Below are positions 61,923 to 64,000 of a DNA stretch of 64,000 nucleotides, piece after piece. The DNA comes from Candidatus Latescibacterota bacterium (GTDB lineage Bacteria > Latescibacterota > UBA2968 > UBA8231): NCBI GenBank assembly GCA_016187725.1, contig JACPJE010000012.1:27451-91450 (forward strand), in the 5' to 3' direction. Within the stretch, counting starts at the first letter, position 1. Each line of letters starts with the position of its first letter. A program made the position numbers and the translations under genes. The notes under the pieces were generated by a model. It saw only the letters and a list, made by a program, of their open reading frames with translations, was not told the origin of the DNA and did no database searches.

Positions 61923-64000
61923 TCACTTCAGCAGCAGCAGCTTGCGCAGCCCGATCCGCCCTCCTGCCTGCAGCCGGTAGAGGTACACGCCGCTGGCCAG
62001 GGCGCGGCCCCGATCGTCGCGGCCGTCCCAGCGCAAGGCATAGCTCCCCGCCTCACGGCTGCCCGCTGTCAGGAGGGCCACCTGGTGTCCGGCCAGATTG
62101 TAGATGGCCAGCTTCACCTCAGCCCGGGCCGGCAGGGTGAAGCGGATCAGGGTCTCGCTGTTGAAGGGGTTGGGGTAGTTCGGTGCCAGGGAGAAGGCCG
62201 ATGGCAGGACGTCTTCCTCCAGCACTGCCGTGGACGGCGGGACCAGGGGCTGGGGCGCCACCAGACGCAGATCGTCGAGGTAGAAGGTCCCCGTCAGATT
62301 GCCGGAGAAGCGGACCGCCTCGATCAGGTCTCCCGCACCGAGGCCCTCCAGGGGGATCTCTATCACCTGCCATTCCCGCTTCTCCAGATCCACGCGCAGG
62401 GCTTCGCTGCCCCGCTGCAGATCTGCCACCTTCCGATTGGACCCTTCCAGGCTCACCACCAGAGCCTTGACCAGGGGACCTTCCAGGTCGCCGGGGTGAA
62501 AGGCGAAGCGCAGGGCGGAAAAGCCGAAGGGGGAGACCGGTTCGGCGGCCCGCAACTCCACCTCCCAGTTGACCACCGACCTCTCCGGCCTCACCTGGAT
62601 GGCGCCGGCCCGCCCCCCGCTGTACACCGGCCCGGCCGCGCCAAAGACCGGGGCCTGGCCCCCGGCCTTCCCCGCTGCCTGCCAGCCCGTGGCCAGGGCG
62701 TCGTCCAGGATCAGCACGTCGCCGGCCGGCACCACGGTGATGGTTTTGGTGAGCGTCACACTGTATCCCGGGCGCAGCGAGTCCTGGGAGACCCGCACCG
62801 AGATGCTCCTCAGCCCGGTCTGCCCCAACACCGGCAAGGTGGCCTCCAGCCGGAAGGTGCTGTCCCCCAGGGCTGCCAGGGGCTGCTCGGTCGGCCCGCC
62901 GAAATCGCCCAGGTCCACCGTGACCCTGGGGTCCTGGCCGTCTGGGGCCAGGCGCAGGAGCCGCACCAGGGCGTCCACTTTGAGGGTGGCACCCGCTGCG
63001 ATGGAATCGGGTAGATTGTGCTGCCATTCACCTTGCGCGTAGCTGTGACTGATCTTCAGCACCATATAATTGCGGGCATTGCTGGTCACATAGAGATTGC
63101 CCAGGCTGTCTGCGGTGATGCCCACCGGCATCCCCCACACGTCGCTGTACTCGGTGCCGGTGACGAAACCGGTGATGAAATCCCCGATGCGCGCCTCGGA
63201 CCCGTCCGGCTGGCTGAACAGGGCCACCACCTTGTGCCCGGACACCGCTGCCAGGCTGCCCTTGATCTTGCCGTTGTGGAGGGCGACGAAGGCCGCGTTG
63301 CGAAAGCGGGGAGGGAACAACTCGCGGGTGTAGAAATACAGCCCCAGCGGCGCCAGATGCGCCGGCACCAGGCCGACCGGTCGCTTCTGCCTGGCGATGC
63401 GCACACTGTCCGCCTGGGTCAGGGGCAGCACCCCCACCTTCAGGTAGAGGTTCTCCACCTTGTCGAGGTGCTGCGAGCGGACGGAAGCCAGGTGGTCGGG
63501 ATCGGTGTTGAAGGCGTCGAAGCTGGTGAAGTCGATGGGCACCTGGTACCCGTGGACAAAGGGATAGCCCATGAAGTCGTCCTGGCGGATGACGTCGATC
63601 CACTCCGGCGGCGCGTGCGGCCCCCCCAGGTCGTAGCCATTGTGATCCCCCCACAGCTCATTGGTGAGCGGGTGGATATCTATGCCCACCACGTTGCGCA
63701 TGCCAGTGGCAAAGATGCGCCGGCCCGTGCCGTCCAGCTCAAATTCCAGGATCGCCCCCCACTCGGGATTGGGGGGCAAGGGTTCCAGGGTGTCGGCGTT
63801 GAAGGGCTTTTCGGAGCGACACAGATCGCAGGGCGCGCCGATGCCCACGTAGAGCTTCTCGCGGACCCGGTCGATGGCGATGGTGCGCGTCGTGTGCCAG
63901 CCCTTTTCGCAGCAGGGCCCCGGCGAGGGCCATTCGGCCAGCACCTGCCGCTCCTCGTAGACCAGGTCGCCATCGGCGTCCCTCAGGCGCACTAGCTGGT
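61923..64000 (-). CDS. Secreted sorbosone-dehydrogenase-like protein, 5' end outside window
   Basis: The frame is open to the right edge; at least 692 residues are visible. The first 340 form a beta-propeller like glucose/sorbosone dehydrogenases (IAIDRVREKLYVGIGAPCDLC, FATGMRNVVGIDIHPLTNELW, DDFMGYPFVHGYQ). A galactose-binding-like domain (about 440-590; WEVELRAAEPVSPFGFSALRFAF, FYLDDLRLV) follows. The end is a type IX/FlgD-like C-terminal sorting domain (FSLAPNYPNPFNSETLIRFTLPARAEVKLAIYN, GVYLYRLQAG). The enzyme is probably exported and oxidises a sugar using PQQ, though PQQ ligands cannot be confirmed by eye. Confidence 0.85.
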   Translation of the reverse strand, partial: QLVRLRDADGDLVYEERQVLAEWPSPGPCCEKGWHTTRTIAIDRVREKLYVGIGAPCDLCRSEKPFNADTLEPLPPNPEWGAILEFELDGTGRRIFATGMRNVVGIDIHPLTNELWGDHNGYDLGGPHAPPEWIDVIRQDDFMGYPFVHGYQVPIDFTSFDAFNTDPDHLASVRSQHLDKVENLYLKVGVLPLTQADSVRIARQKRPVGLVPAHLAPLGLYFYTRELFPPRFRNAAFVALHNGKIKGSLAAVSGHKVVALFSQPDGSEARIGDFITGFVTGTEYSDVWGMPVGITADSLGNLYVTSNARNYMVLKISHSYAQGEWQHNLPDSIAAGATLKVDALVRLLRLAPDGQDPRVTVDLGDFGGPTEQPLAALGDSTFRLEATLPVLGQTGLRSISVRVSQDSLRPGYSVTLTKTITVVPAGDVLILDDALATGWQAAGKAGGQAPVFGAAGPVYSGGRAGAIQVRPERSVVNWEVELRAAEPVSPFGFSALRFAFHPGDLEGPLVKALVVSLEGSNRKVADLQRGSEALRVDLEKREWQVIEIPLEGLGAGDLIEAVRFSGNLTGTFYLDDLRLVAPQPLVPPSTAVLEEDVLPSAFSLAPNYPNPFNSETLIRFTLPARAEVKLAIYNLAGHQVALLTAGSREAGSYALRWDGRDDRGRALASGVYLYRLQAGGRIGLRKLLLLK

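Overview
The window is GC-rich bacterial chromosome with short intergenic gaps, many stop/start overlaps and two long minus-strand operons. Several traits point to the FCB side of the tree. Secreted proteins end in gliding/type IX-like or FlgD-like C-terminal domains, cadherin/Ig-like and discoidin-like exoproteins are present, there are four phytanoyl-CoA-dioxygenase-family genes in 64 kb, and many small zinc-ribbon proteins occur. This resembles uncultured marine or sediment lineages such as Latescibacterota-like or Poribacteria-like bacteria. That placement is inference; no rRNA or tRNA gene was found in the window.

Layout. 0-7.3 kb: a partial secreted-protein gene at the left edge, a cohesin/Ig-type exoprotein, glpK-glpD and a PhyH-family gene. 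7.3-15.5 kb: a discoidin-like exoprotein, a CUT1 sugar ABC importer without its ATPase, a CPA2 antiporter and a DUF4336-like protein. 15.5-22.5 kb: a decaying patch (DUF433 antitoxin, toxin stump, gutted ADP-ribosylglycohydrolase), two tandem PhyH genes, an FGGY kinase, a membrane protein, and an arsM/HgcC-like pair behind a near-perfect operator. 22.6-36.3 kb: two minus-strand runs. The first carries signalling genes (HDOD, PAS/His-box protein, transporter-HEAT-cNMP fusion). The second runs recJ-apgM-GDPD-ECF-S-cNMP-zinc ribbon-ceramidase. 36.4-42.8 kb: housekeeping genes rsmB, PASTA, rpe, ffh, rpsP, rimM, trmD, rplS.

43-50 kb is the most unusual part. An AT-rich strong promoter and a roughly 330-nt leader precede three overlapping, mutually divergent ATP-grasp ligase genes and a LysA/BtrK-like PLP decarboxylase. 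An HDAC-family amidohydrolase follows. The set looks like an uncharacterised ATP-grasp peptide/amide pathway. Next comes a SelW/Rdx-type selenoprotein with an in-frame UGA and a SECIS-like hairpin; ordinary gene calling misses it. 50-64 kb holds a Tat/Fe-S redox operon (aldo-keto reductase, DUF362-polyferredoxin fusion, DUF6599), an ABC-2 exporter, an esterase lipoprotein, purF, a fourth PhyH gene and a partial secreted sorbosone-dehydrogenase-like protein.

Across the window, three intergenic spacers carry copies of one long palindromic element whose arms differ in sequence but keep pairing (22.6, 48.7 and 57.4 kb). Three genes (arsM, the ADP-ribosylglycohydrolase, a cNMP-binding protein) lack internal segments and change reading frame at the gap. 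The arsM case sits on a C homopolymer and may be an assembly fault.
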